Assembly: GCF_034044715.1 (NCBI RefSeq)
Contig: NZ_JAXCLW010000011.1
Span: 57,921 to 121,920, forward strand
Direction of reading: 5' to 3'
Source: Dongia_B soli
GTDB lineage: Bacteria; Pseudomonadota; Alphaproteobacteria; Dongiales; Dongiaceae
DNA length: 64,000 nt
Shown here piece by piece: positions 52,235 to 60,462 of the stretch. The notes beneath the pieces are model-generated. The model saw only the letters and a list, made by a program, of their open reading frames with translations, did not search any database and had not been told where the DNA came from. Made by a program: the position numbers and the translations under genes. Each line of letters starts with the position of its first letter. The first letter of the stretch is position 1.

Positions 52235-53584
52235 TTACACGTTCAGCAAGAGATGCTCGCGTTCCCAGGAACTGATGACATTGGCATAGGCCTCCAGTTC
52301 CGTGAGCTTCACGATCGACAAAGCCTTGACGAAGCGCTCGCCGAGCAAGGCCCGGACGGGCTTGCAACTGCTGAATTTGTGCAAGGCCTCGTTCGCCGTT
52401 TTCGGCAGCGTATGGGCCATGCGGTAGGCCGAGCCCTGGATCTGATTGCTCGGCTTCAACCGTTCGGTCATGCCCAGGTAACCGCATACCAATGACGCGG
52501 CGATGGCCAGGTAGGGATTGGCATCGGCGCCGGCCAGCCGGTTCTCAATCCGTCGGCTGGACGAATTTGAAATCGGCACGCGCAGACCACAGGAGCGATT
52601 GTCGATTCCCCATTGCACATTGATGGGTGCGTCGAAACGCGGCCGCAAACGGCGATAGGAATTCACGTTCGGCGCCAGCATCGGGACGACATGCGGCAAA
52701 TAGCGCTGCAAGCCGGCGACGTGATGGCGGAACATCGCCGTGTCGCGTCCCTTGGTGTCGGCGAACAGGTTCTTGCCGGTCCGGCGTTCCACCACCGATT
52801 GGTGGATATGCATCGAGCTGCCCGGCTGGTTCGATAGCGGCTTCGCCATGAAGGTGGCGTAGACATTGTGCTTCATCGCTGCCTGACGGACGGTGCGCTT
52901 GAACAGGAAAGCCTGGTCCGCCAATTCCAGCGGATCGCCATGATTGAAGTTGATCTCCATCTGCGCCGCGCCCGATTCATGGGTCAGCGTATCGACATCG
53001 ATGCCGGAGAGTTCGCAGAACTTATAGACATCCTCGAAGATGTGGTCGAACTCATTGACCGCATCGATGCCATAGGCCTGGCTGCCACTTTCGGGACGGC
53101 CGGAGCGGCCGATCGGCGGCAAGAGAGGCAGATCGGGGTCGGTATTGACCTGTACCAGGAAGAATTCCAGCTCTGGCGCGATGACCGGCTTCCAGCCCTT
53201 TTCCTCATAGAGGCGCAGGACCTTCTTCAACACTTCGCGCGAGGCGATTTCCACCGGACGGCCATCTTCGTAATAGGCGTCCTGAATGACCTGGGCAGTT
53301 GGATTCTTATACCAGGGGACGAGGCGGATCGTATCCGGATCCGGCTTCAGATAAATATCGGGATCCTCGTCCGATCCGATATCGTCGTCGTCAACATCGG
53401 GATATTCACCGGTGACGGTTTGAAGAAAAATGCTCATCGGCAGGCGCAGGCTGTGATCCTTGACGCCCTTTAAAAACTTGCCCGCCGGCAGGATCTTGCC
53501 GCGGGGAATACCGTTCAAATCCGGTACTAAACATTCAACCTCATCGACGTTGCGCTCGGCAATCCATTCGTCGAGATACTTCAT
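52235..53584 (-). CDS. Glutamine synthetase-like gamma-glutamylpolyamine ligase
   Basis: A 449-residue glutamine synthetase homologue of the PuuA/SpuI type, which ligates glutamate to putrescine or another amine. The beta-Grasp domain opens VECLVPDLNGIPRGKILP. Catalytic motifs include PELEFFLV, ESGAAQMEINF, SSMHIHQS and NRSCGLRVPISNSSSRRIENR. It lacks the C-terminal adenylylation tyrosine segment of GlnA. The context with an omega-aminotransferase, an APC permease and a PuuR-like regulator favours a catabolic polyamine role. ATG 53584 fits the family start; two upstream codons are also in frame. Confidence 0.87.
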   Translation of the reverse strand: MKYLDEWIAERNVDEVECLVPDLNGIPRGKILPAGKFLKGVKDHSLRLPMSIFLQTVTGEYPDVDDDDIGSDEDPDIYLKPDPDTIRLVPWYKNPTAQVIQDAYYEDGRPVEIASREVLKKVLRLYEEKGWKPVIAPELEFFLVQVNTDPDLPLLPPIGRSGRPESGSQAYGIDAVNEFDHIFEDVYKFCELSGIDVDTLTHESGAAQMEINFNHGDPLELADQAFLFKRTVRQAAMKHNVYATFMAKPLSNQPGSSMHIHQSVVERRTGKNLFADTKGRDTAMFRHHVAGLQRYLPHVVPMLAPNVNSYRRLRPRFDAPINVQWGIDNRSCGLRVPISNSSSRRIENRLAGADANPYLAIAASLVCGYLGMTERLKPSNQIQGSAYRMAHTLPKTANEALHKFSSCKPVRALLGERFVKALSIVKLTELEAYANVISSWEREHLLLNV

Positions 53585-53789
53585 GACACACACGAAAATG
53601 GTTTCTTTTCACCGGCTGCTTACCAGCGAATTGCGTGCACAGATTAGTCAAGACAAAGACATTTGTCTAAGCAGCCAGGCCAAAAATCCGGATTCAGTTA
53701 CATATCAGTCTGCAATTATCCGGAATTTTCCTGGCTGGGCAGGGAGTTGGGACAAGACCTCCAATTTTGCAATGGAGATATCCGGCAAG

Positions 53790-54521
53790 TCATTGCTCAC
53801 TTGCTTCACGCCGGCATTGCTGCTGACTGGCGGTGGTGAGGTCCTCGAATAATGCGCCGTCGCCCTTGCTCCAGAAGCGGTAAGAGTCGTTGGTAAAAGA
53901 AGCGCCGTCGGCCTTGGGTTCAGGCAGCAAGGTGGTGGCCTTGCCATCGCCGCGGCGAAGCACCAACTGGCCGGTGAGGGGACTATAAGTGGTATCGAGG
54001 TTCTCGCCACCGTCACAATGGTAGCGCTGCTGCGTATCGGGTCCGACCGCCGCAAAGGTCAGGCTGCGGCCATCGGCGGTGGCGATGGTGAGCTGGTCCT
54101 CGGCAACGCCATAGGCTGTGGCATGGCTGAGAAGGTCGAGCACGTCGCGCTCCTGTTGATCGAGTTGGCCCAGGCAAGCCATACGCGTCGATCCCATCTG
54201 GCCGATGGAAATCTCCGCATCACCGATCTGCCGGTATTCGCCGAAGAAGCGATTGCAACCGGTGGAGCCGCCGAAACGCTGCTCCTTGGCATCGAATTGC
54301 AGGAAGGCGACGTTCTGCAAGTCGTCGATGACATGTTGTGGCGCGGAATACGTGCCATAGCTCATCAGCCGCCAGCGCGTGCCTTTCAGCTCACCCCCGG
54401 TCAAAGCCGGATTGCTGGCCGCGATCCTGGTTGCGTCGCGATTGCTGTCGCCGACGGGCTGGGCGCAGGCGCCCAGGGCGATCAGGCTGGCGGTCAGGAC
54501 GGGAATCAGCAGGCGGTTCAT
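53790..54521 (-). CDS. Lipoprotein with META and MliC-like domains
   Basis: A 243-residue lipoprotein. The lipobox LGAC ends the signal peptide (about residue 19). A META/HslJ-like domain follows (LKGTRWRLMSYG, then GGSTGCNRFFGEYRQIGD and TRMACLGQLDQQERDVLDLL). The last third reads like MliC, the membrane lysozyme inhibitor (YHCDGGENLDTTYS, SYRFWSKGDGALFED, CRRE). It would sit in the envelope and could protect against C-type lysozyme; that is inferred from the domain alone. ATG 54521 is chosen because the lipoprotein signal begins there. It lies in the polyamine region without obvious functional linkage. Confidence 0.82.
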   Translation of the reverse strand: MNRLLIPVLTASLIALGACAQPVGDSNRDATRIAASNPALTGGELKGTRWRLMSYGTYSAPQHVIDDLQNVAFLQFDAKEQRFGGSTGCNRFFGEYRQIGDAEISIGQMGSTRMACLGQLDQQERDVLDLLSHATAYGVAEDQLTIATADGRSLTFAAVGPDTQQRYHCDGGENLDTTYSPLTGQLVLRRGDGKATTLLPEPKADGASFTNDSYRFWSKGDGALFEDLTTASQQQCRREASEQ

Positions 54522-54647
54522 GAGGCGCTCTCGAAAGTGGATATAGACAGCATTATCGGAAGCTTTACGGGCAGGCCGCAAGAGGGATCGGGGGCACAAG
54601 CCTGTGATGATACCTGTAACTTGCCAATAGGCAGCGCCCGCAAACGA

Positions 54648-54675
54648 AAACGGCGAGGCTGATGCCTCGCCGTTT
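54648..54675 (-). terminator. Terminator after ald
   Basis: AAACGGCGAGGC (54648-54659) pairs with GCCTCGCCGTTT (54664-54675) around TGAT. On the minus strand the stem is followed by TTTTCGTTT. It lies 22 bases after the alanine dehydrogenase stop. Confidence 0.8.
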
Positions 54676-54697
54676 GCCTTGGGTCTTGCGCCGCGGC

Positions 54698-55816
54698 TTA
54701 GAGGCCGAGCGCTTCCTGCGGCGCGGTGAACTTCAGCTTCAACGCCTGGGCAACGGCCTTGTAGGTGACCTTGCCATCATGAACGTTGAGGCCTTCCATC
54801 AGATGCGCGTCATCGGCCAGCGCCTTCCGGTAACCCTTATTCGCCAAGGCAATGGCGAAGGGCAGGGTGGCGTTGTTGAGCGCGAAAGTGGAGGTGCGGG
54901 CAACCGCGCCCGGCATGTTGGCGACGCAATAATGGGTCACGCCGTCGACTACATAGACCGGATCGGCATGGGTCGTCGCATGGCTGGTTTCGAAGCAGCC
55001 GCCCTGGTCGATGGCAATATCGACCACCACCGAGCCGTTACGCATCGCCTTGATCATCTTCCGAGTGACGAGCTTCGGGGCCGCAGCGCCGGGGATCAGC
55101 ACGGCGCCAATCACGAGATCGGCGTCGGTGACATAATGCTCGATGGCATCGACGGTCGAATAGATCGTGTTGAGCTTCGAGCCGAACATCTCGTCCAGCT
55201 GGCGCAGACGGTCAAGCGAACGGTCGATGACCGTCACTTGGGCTTCCATACCCATGGCCATGCGGATTGCGTGGGTGCCGGACACGCCACCGCCGAGCAC
55301 GACGACATTCGCCGCCCGCACGCCGGGCACGCCGCCCAGCAGAATGCCGGCGCCGCCCGGTTCCTTTTCCAGGTAATGCGCGCCCACCTGAACCGACATA
55401 CGGCCGGCCACTTCCGACATCGGCGCCAGCAAGGGCAGGCCACCGCGGGCATTGGTGACCGTTTCGTAAGCGATCGCGGTCGCACCCGACTTAATCAGGC
55501 CTTCGGTTTGCTGCGGATCCGGCGCCAGATGGAGATAGGTATACAGAAGTTGGCCCTTGCGCAGCATCTTGCATTCCTTGGGCTGCGGCTCCTTCACCTT
55601 GACGATCATTTCGGCTTTAGCGAAGACCTGTTCGGCGCTGCCGACGATCGAGGCTCCAGCGGCCTTGTAATCCTTGTCGCTGAAGCCGATACCGGCGCCG
55701 GCATTGGTTTCGACGATCACTTTGTGACCGTGATGAACCAGTTCACGGACCGAGGACGGCACCAGGCCGACGCGGTATTCGTGATTCTTGATCTCCTTGG
55801 GCACGCCAATGAGCAT
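54698..55816 (-). CDS. ald: Alanine dehydrogenase
   Basis: A 372-residue NAD-dependent L-alanine dehydrogenase that reversibly converts alanine to pyruvate and ammonia. The start MLIGVPKEIKNHEYRVGL is the family signature. Catalytic Lys75 (VKVKEPQ) and His96 (YLHLAPD) are present, and the Rossmann motif is VVLGGGVSGTHAIRMAMG. AGGAG eight bases before ATG 55816 fixes the start. It follows the beta-alanine-type aminotransferase by 70 bases on the same strand. Both aminotransferases nearby would make alanine from pyruvate, so Ald would regenerate the amino acceptor. Confidence 0.94.
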   Translation of the reverse strand: MLIGVPKEIKNHEYRVGLVPSSVRELVHHGHKVIVETNAGAGIGFSDKDYKAAGASIVGSAEQVFAKAEMIVKVKEPQPKECKMLRKGQLLYTYLHLAPDPQQTEGLIKSGATAIAYETVTNARGGLPLLAPMSEVAGRMSVQVGAHYLEKEPGGAGILLGGVPGVRAANVVVLGGGVSGTHAIRMAMGMEAQVTVIDRSLDRLRQLDEMFGSKLNTIYSTVDAIEHYVTDADLVIGAVLIPGAAAPKLVTRKMIKAMRNGSVVVDIAIDQGGCFETSHATTHADPVYVVDGVTHYCVANMPGAVARTSTFALNNATLPFAIALANKGYRKALADDAHLMEGLNVHDGKVTYKAVAQALKLKFTAPQEALGL

Positions 55817-55886
55817 GGTAGTCACTCCTAGATGTGGTCTGCGGGCCGACATGGCCCGCAGACACGGCTCATGAAAATGGGTGGGA

Positions 55887-57230
55887 TCAGTCGAGCGTCT
55901 TGAGGACGCCGGACAGGATGTCGAAGATTTGGTCGATATGGCTCTTTTCGGCGATCAGCGGCGGCGACAGCGCGATGATATCGCCCGTGGTGCGGATCAG
56001 CAGGCCCTTTTCGTAGCACTTCAGGAAGGCGTCAAAGGCGCGCGCGGTCGGCTTGCCGGGGATCGGCTCCAGCTCGATCGCGCCGATCATGCCGAGATTG
56101 CGGAGATCGATGACGTTCTTGGTCCCCTTCAGGCCATGCAGCGCTTCTTCCCAATAGGGTGCAAGCTCGTTGGCCCGGTTGAAAAGGTCTTCGTCCTTGT
56201 AGATGTCGAGCGTCGCCAAAGCGGCGGCGCAGGCCACCGGATGGGCCGAATAGGTATAGCCATGGAACAGCTCGATCATGTTCTCGGCGGCGCTATCCAT
56301 GAAGGCATCATAGATGCCTTTACGCACCCACACGCAGCCCATCGGAATGGTGCCACTGGTCAGGCCCTTGGCGGAGGTGACGATATCCGGCTGAACGCCG
56401 AAATATTCCGTCGCGAAGCTCTTGCCGAGACGGCCGAAACCGGTGATGACCTCATCGAAAATCAGCAGGATACCGTGCTTGTCGCAGATCTGGCGCAGCT
56501 TCTGCAGATAACCCTGCGGCGGCAACAGGACGCCGGTCGAACCGGCAACCGGCTCGACGATGACGGCGGCGATATTGCTGGCGTCATGCAGCGTGACAAT
56601 GCGTTCCAGCTCATCGGCGAGATGGGCACCCCAGGCCGGCTGGCCGCGGCTGAAGGCCTGTTCCTTCAGATTGAAGGTATGCGGCAGATGATCGACGCCA
56701 TTCAGCAGCGAGCCGAAGACCTTGCGGTTCGAGACGATGCCGCCCACCGAGATACCGCCGAAGCCGACACCATGATAGCCGCGCTCACGGCCGATCAGGC
56801 GCTGGCGCGTCCCCTGGCCCTTGGCGCGATGATAGGCAATGGCCATCTTCAGCGCGGTATCGACCGATTCCGAACCGGAATTGGTGAAGAAGACGTGGTC
56901 GAGGTCGCCGGGCATCATCGCTGCCAGGCGCGAGGCCAATTGGAAGGCGGCCGGATGGCCCATCTGGAAGGCCGGCGCGTAATCGAGATTGGCGATCTGC
57001 TTGGAGACGGCTTCGGTGATCTTCTTGCGGCCGTGACCGGCATTGCAGCACCACAGGCCGGCCGTGGCATCCAGCACCTTCCGGCCTTCGATCGTCGTGT
57101 AGTGCATGTTCTCGGCGCTGACGAACAGGCGCGGCTTCGACTTGAACTGCCGGTTTGCCGTGAACGGCATCCAGAAGGCTTCCATATTGTTCGGGCTGGG
57201 CTCGAAGGAGGCGGCGGCTTGAGCTGACAT
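55887..57230 (-). CDS. Omega-amino acid (beta-alanine)-pyruvate aminotransferase
   Basis: A 447-residue class III aminotransferase. The PLP residues are Asp259 in LLIFDEVITGFGR and Lys288 in IVTSAKGLTSG. WMPFTANRQFKSKPR and GLWCCNAGHGRKKI are typical of the Pseudomonas omega-amino acid:pyruvate enzyme, which uses beta-alanine and related amines. Length and the lysine position match that enzyme. ATG 57230 has GGGG about seven bases upstream. It is divergent from the PuuR-like regulator gene and probably heads an operon with ald. Beta-alanine would arise from polyamine or uracil breakdown. Confidence 0.9.
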   Translation of the reverse strand: MSAQAAASFEPSPNNMEAFWMPFTANRQFKSKPRLFVSAENMHYTTIEGRKVLDATAGLWCCNAGHGRKKITEAVSKQIANLDYAPAFQMGHPAAFQLASRLAAMMPGDLDHVFFTNSGSESVDTALKMAIAYHRAKGQGTRQRLIGRERGYHGVGFGGISVGGIVSNRKVFGSLLNGVDHLPHTFNLKEQAFSRGQPAWGAHLADELERIVTLHDASNIAAVIVEPVAGSTGVLLPPQGYLQKLRQICDKHGILLIFDEVITGFGRLGKSFATEYFGVQPDIVTSAKGLTSGTIPMGCVWVRKGIYDAFMDSAAENMIELFHGYTYSAHPVACAAALATLDIYKDEDLFNRANELAPYWEEALHGLKGTKNVIDLRNLGMIGAIELEPIPGKPTARAFDAFLKCYEKGLLIRTTGDIIALSPPLIAEKSHIDQIFDILSGVLKTLD

Positions 57231-57355
57231 CGGATACCCCATAGAGGCTGGTGAAGATCGCGGCACACTAGCAATGTTCAGTAAAGTAAACAAGTTTGGA
57301 TCAGGCCCTTTGTAGGGCTTCCCGTGAAATTTATGAATTTGCGGCGCTGCACACA

Positions 57356-57393
57356 TTGCGGTTGGCCGGGGTGCTTAGTATATTGAGCGCTCA
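57356..57393 (+). promoter_or_regulatory. Promoter and palindromic operator of the XRE-cupin gene
   Basis: A -35 TTGCGG (57356-57361), a 17-base spacer and a -10 TATATT (57379-57384) precede the regulator start at 57409. A perfect ten-base palindrome TGAGCGCTCA (57384-57393) overlaps the end of the -10 and the likely start site. It is well placed for autorepression by the XRE-cupin protein and might also affect the divergent aminotransferase gene. Confidence 0.6.
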
Positions 57394-57408
57394 CATAGAG
57401 GATTGTGC

Positions 57409-57975
57409 ATGACAGTCACCGATAGTGACGGCTTCGATTTAGGTGCGCGGCTCAAATCATTGCGGGAGTCGCACAACCTGTCCCAGCGCGAATTGGCAAA
57501 ACGCGCCGGGGTCTCCAACGCCATCATTTCGATGATCGAGCAGAACCGCTCTTCGCCCTCGGTTGGCCTGCTGAAGAAGCTGCTGGAGGGCTTTCCGATC
57601 TCGCTCGCGGAATTCTTTGCCATGGAAGCGCCGCCGCGACCGCAGATCTATTACACTGCCAAGGAACTGGTGGAACTGGCCGGCGGGCAAATCTCCTATC
57701 GCCAGGTCGGGCGCGATATGACCGGCAAGGCCATCCAGATCATGCACGAGCGATATGCCGCCGGCGCCGATACGGGCGAACAGATGCTGAGCCACGAATC
57801 CGAGGAAGGCGGTGTCATCATCCGTGGGCGCCTGGAAGTGACGGTCGGCGATCAGGTCCGGGTGCTGGGTCCCGGGGACGCCTATTATTTTGACAGCCGC
57901 ACGCCCCACCGCTTCCGTAATATCGGCGAGGAAGAATGCGAAGTGGTCTCGGCCAACTCGCCGCCCAGCTTCTGA
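57409..57975 (+). CDS. XRE-cupin transcriptional regulator, PuuR-like
   Basis: A 188-residue regulator with an N-terminal helix-turn-helix (LGARLKSLRESHNLSQRELAKRAGVSNAIISMIE) and a C-terminal cupin (GADTGEQMLSHESEEGGVII, then GDAYYFDSRTPHRFRNIG). This architecture and sequence match PuuR, the putrescine-responsive repressor. AGAGGA lies a few bases before ATG 57409; a TTG two codons earlier is unlikely. It is divergent from the aminotransferase-ald pair and near the APC permease, so it probably represses these genes until polyamine or a related amine binds the cupin. Confidence 0.9.
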   Translation: MTVTDSDGFDLGARLKSLRESHNLSQRELAKRAGVSNAIISMIEQNRSSPSVGLLKKLLEGFPISLAEFFAMEAPPRPQIYYTAKELVELAGGQISYRQVGRDMTGKAIQIMHERYAAGADTGEQMLSHESEEGGVIIRGRLEVTVGDQVRVLGPGDAYYFDSRTPHRFRNIGEEECEVVSANSPPSF

Positions 57976-58176
57976 TAACCCGGTCCGCGCGATTTCCCGA
58001 AAATTAACCTTAATGCCTAAATTTGGTGAAAATTCCGATCCGAAATTGCTTGTCACGGTTGTACTAGAGGATCATTTAGAAGAGAGTCCGACCAGAGCGT
58101 CGCGTCCGGACATTGTTTCCGGCGCCTCATGGGAGCGCTGCTTGGCGGGCATCGGCGGTGCGAAAGGAGCATGGCG

Positions 58177-58398
58177 ATGGATATTTCTTCAGCAATCGGG
58201 ATCGCTGCCACTTACGAAGCGGCGCGCAATGCCGGTGTGCAGCAGGCGACCTCGACGGGCAATTCTCAGGAAGCCCAGCGGGAAGCTGCGAAACAGGCGC
58301 AAGACCTGGATTTGAAGCGCACGGATGTCGTGCCGGGCGTCAATGATCAGCCGAAGGTCGAGGATACCCGGGACAAGCGTCTCAGTGTGACCGTCTGA
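58177..58398 (+). CDS. Small conserved-looking protein of unknown function
   Basis: A 73-residue protein starting MDISSAIGIAATYEAARNAG. The first 25 residues are hydrophobic to amphipathic; the rest is rich in Gln, Ala and charged residues (QEAQREAAKQAQDLDLKR) and ends RLSVTV. There is no signal peptide or recognised domain. The ATG at 58177 lies seven bases after AGGAG, and a hairpin follows the stop, so the gene is likely real. An ATG two codons earlier is too close to the ribosome site. I do not recognise the family. Confidence 0.65.
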   Translation: MDISSAIGIAATYEAARNAGVQQATSTGNSQEAQREAAKQAQDLDLKRTDVVPGVNDQPKVEDTRDKRLSVTV

Positions 58399-58424
58399 TC
58401 GAGTACTCTTTTTTGAAATAGCTC

Positions 58425-58448
58425 AACGGCGCCGTAACTGGCGCCGTT
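58425..58448 (+). terminator. Hairpin after the 73-residue protein gene
   Basis: AACGGCGCC (58425-58433) pairs with GGCGCCGTT (58440-58448) around GTAACT. It is followed by a weak T tract (CGCGTTTAA). It lies 26 bases after the stop and is probably a terminator. Confidence 0.65.
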
Positions 58449-58769
58449 CGCGTTTAAGGCACAGCTGGTTCCTAGGTCCACTCACCTAGCCGCAGCGCCT
58501 GAGCGATGTCATTCCAGAAGGGCTGCTTTGTCGTTTTGGGACGATGGTGAGACAGGTAGAGCCCGCCGGTTTGATTTATACTCTCATCGGACCGGGTGAA
58601 TGGCAGATGTCGTGCCATCTGCCGCAAGCTGATCAGCCACGGCCATGATTGTTGATTTCCACCCGTTACCGTTTCTGTTTGTCGTATGTCGCAGCCGCCG
58701 ATGATGGCTGATGAAAGACACCGCTCGACGGCCCGATAGCGACATTGCTGTCCAGGGGAGGAACGTCTG
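58449..58769 (+). other. Intergenic region ahead of the APC permease gene
   Basis: From 58399 to 58769 no convincing gene is present on either strand; minus-strand frames here run into the permease gene and have no family features. A ribosome site (GGGGAGGAACG) precedes the permease ATG. No clear promoter or operator was found, and the TGAGCGCTCA palindrome of the regulator promoter does not recur. Confidence 0.6.
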
Positions 58770-60365
58770 ATGGCGACAACAACAACAAGCCACGAGATGG
58801 TTCGCGACGTCAATTGGACACAGGTGGTCTTCGTCGCGGCCGGTGTGCCGGCGCTGGTTCTCTTTTCCATGGGTGGCATCTCCGCTACCGTGGGCGCGCC
58901 AGCCTGGCTGGTTTGGACCATCTCGGTGCTTTTCGGTTTTGCGCAATCCTTCACCTATGCCGAGATTGCCGGTTTACATCCGTCGAAGACCGGCGGCACG
59001 GCGGTGCATGGGGCGACAGCGTGGATTCGCTACAGCCAGATTCTGGCGCCGCTGTCTTTGTGGTCCAACTGGCTGGCCTGGACGCCGGTTCTTGCCATTG
59101 GCACAGGTCTAGGTGCCGGCTATCTGCTCTCAATCTTCTTCGAGCCGGGCTCATCCATCTTGAGCTGGCAGGTGACGCTGCTCGATCTCGGCTTCGTCTC
59201 CGAAGGACTGACCCTGCGTATCAATGCGACCTTCCTGCTGGGTGCAGCCATCATGCTGGTCTGTTTCGCCATTCAGCATCGCGGCATTCTGCGCACCGCG
59301 CAAATTCAGGCATTGTTGACGATCGCCTCACTCCTGCCCTTGTTCATCGTCTGTATTATCCCGCTGTTACAGGGCAAGGTGCTCATGAGCAATTTCGAGC
59401 CCTTCACGCCGCTCGCGACACAAGACGGGCAGGTCGTCCCGGGGGCCTGGGACAAAGGCGGCATCCTGCTGTTCTGCGGCGGCCTCTTCATTGCCGCTTG
59501 GTCGACCTATGCGTTTGAAACCTCGGTCTGTTATATGAGCGAGTTCAAGAATCCCGGCCGCGATATGCCGCGGGCGATCATCGTTTCCGGGCTGATCTGC
59601 ATCGTCGCCTATATCATCATTCCGGTGGTGTTCCAGGGTGTGCTGGGGACCCAGAAGATGCTCGATCCCGGCATCGCCGATGGCTCGGGGATCGGCTTGG
59701 CTTTGGCCAGCATGATCGATGCCGGGCCCATCATTACGAAGCTCCTGGTGCTGGCGCTGCTGTTAAGCTTGATCCTTGCGATTATGACGGCGATGGCGGG
59801 GTCATCGCGCACGCTTAATCAAGGCGGGCAAGATGGCTGGCTGCCGCGCTATCTCGGCTACGTCAATCATCACGGGGCGCCGACGCGGGCGATGTGGACC
59901 GATCTCGCCTTCAATCTGGTTCTGCTGGCGATGTCGAATTATCTGTTCGTGCTCGCGGTTTCCAACTGCAACTACCTGATCTTCAATTTCCTCAATCTCA
60001 ATGCCGGGTGGATTCACCGCCTGGATAATCCACGGGTGCCGCGGCCTTGGCGCTGCCCCAACTGGCTGCTGGCCCTGGGGACGATCCTCGCTTACGTCAA
60101 TGCCTTTCTGCTTGGCGCCGGCGCCAATGTCTGGGGCAAGGGCACGCTGCTTGCCGGATTCATTTCGGCGGCCCTGGTGATCCCGTTCTTCCTCTATCGT
60201 CATTACGTGACGGATAAAGGTGTCTTCCCGGCTCATATGCAGCGCGATCTGATTCTTCGCGGCGAAACCACCCTGGGCCCCAAGCATGCCGGCATGCTTC
60301 CATATCTTGCTTTAGCCGGCGGCATCGCCGCCTGCCTGCTCGGCTATGTCATCTTCTGGCGCTGA
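58770..60365 (+). CDS. APC-family amino acid/polyamine permease
   Basis: A 531-residue membrane protein with twelve or more hydrophobic spans of the amino acid-polyamine-organocation superfamily. VPALVLFSMGGISATVGAP near the N-terminus corresponds to the unwound TM1 substrate site (the GS/GG-type motif), and CYMSEFKNPGRDMPRAI fits the conserved loop after TM6. Uptake of putrescine or an amino acid is likely. It lies downstream of the PuuR-like regulator in the polyamine region. The substrate is inferred from context only. Confidence 0.87.
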   Translation: MATTTTSHEMVRDVNWTQVVFVAAGVPALVLFSMGGISATVGAPAWLVWTISVLFGFAQSFTYAEIAGLHPSKTGGTAVHGATAWIRYSQILAPLSLWSNWLAWTPVLAIGTGLGAGYLLSIFFEPGSSILSWQVTLLDLGFVSEGLTLRINATFLLGAAIMLVCFAIQHRGILRTAQIQALLTIASLLPLFIVCIIPLLQGKVLMSNFEPFTPLATQDGQVVPGAWDKGGILLFCGGLFIAAWSTYAFETSVCYMSEFKNPGRDMPRAIIVSGLICIVAYIIIPVVFQGVLGTQKMLDPGIADGSGIGLALASMIDAGPIITKLLVLALLLSLILAIMTAMAGSSRTLNQGGQDGWLPRYLGYVNHHGAPTRAMWTDLAFNLVLLAMSNYLFVLAVSNCNYLIFNFLNLNAGWIHRLDNPRVPRPWRCPNWLLALGTILAYVNAFLLGAGANVWGKGTLLAGFISAALVIPFFLYRHYVTDKGVFPAHMQRDLILRGETTLGPKHAGMLPYLALAGGIAACLLGYVIFWR

Positions 60366-60404
60366 CTGTCGGCTCCTCCGCCGGCTAGGAAAGCGTTGCC
60401 GCAA

Positions 60405-60442
60405 ACGGAAAGCCCCGATGCGGTTGCATCGGGGCTTTCCGT
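60405..60442. terminator. Bidirectional terminator between the APC permease and iron-binding protein genes
   Basis: A 17-bp perfect stem (60405-60421 with 60426-60442) surrounds a GGTT loop; its core is AAAGCCCCGATGC/GCATCGGGGCTTT. It lies between two convergent genes. The core matches the terminator at 50515-50540, so it is probably a recurrent terminator design in this genome. Confidence 0.85.
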
Positions 60443-60462
60443 CGCGCTATCTGCTTTGACCG

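Noticed and set aside
55881..57227. Plus-strand open frame of 448 codons opposite the beta-alanine aminotransferase
   Set aside because: Codon-bias shadow. Its limits mirror the real gene and it lacks motifs.
58472..58954. Minus-strand frames ahead of the APC permease gene
   Set aside because: No motifs, no ribosome site, and they overlap the permease coding region.
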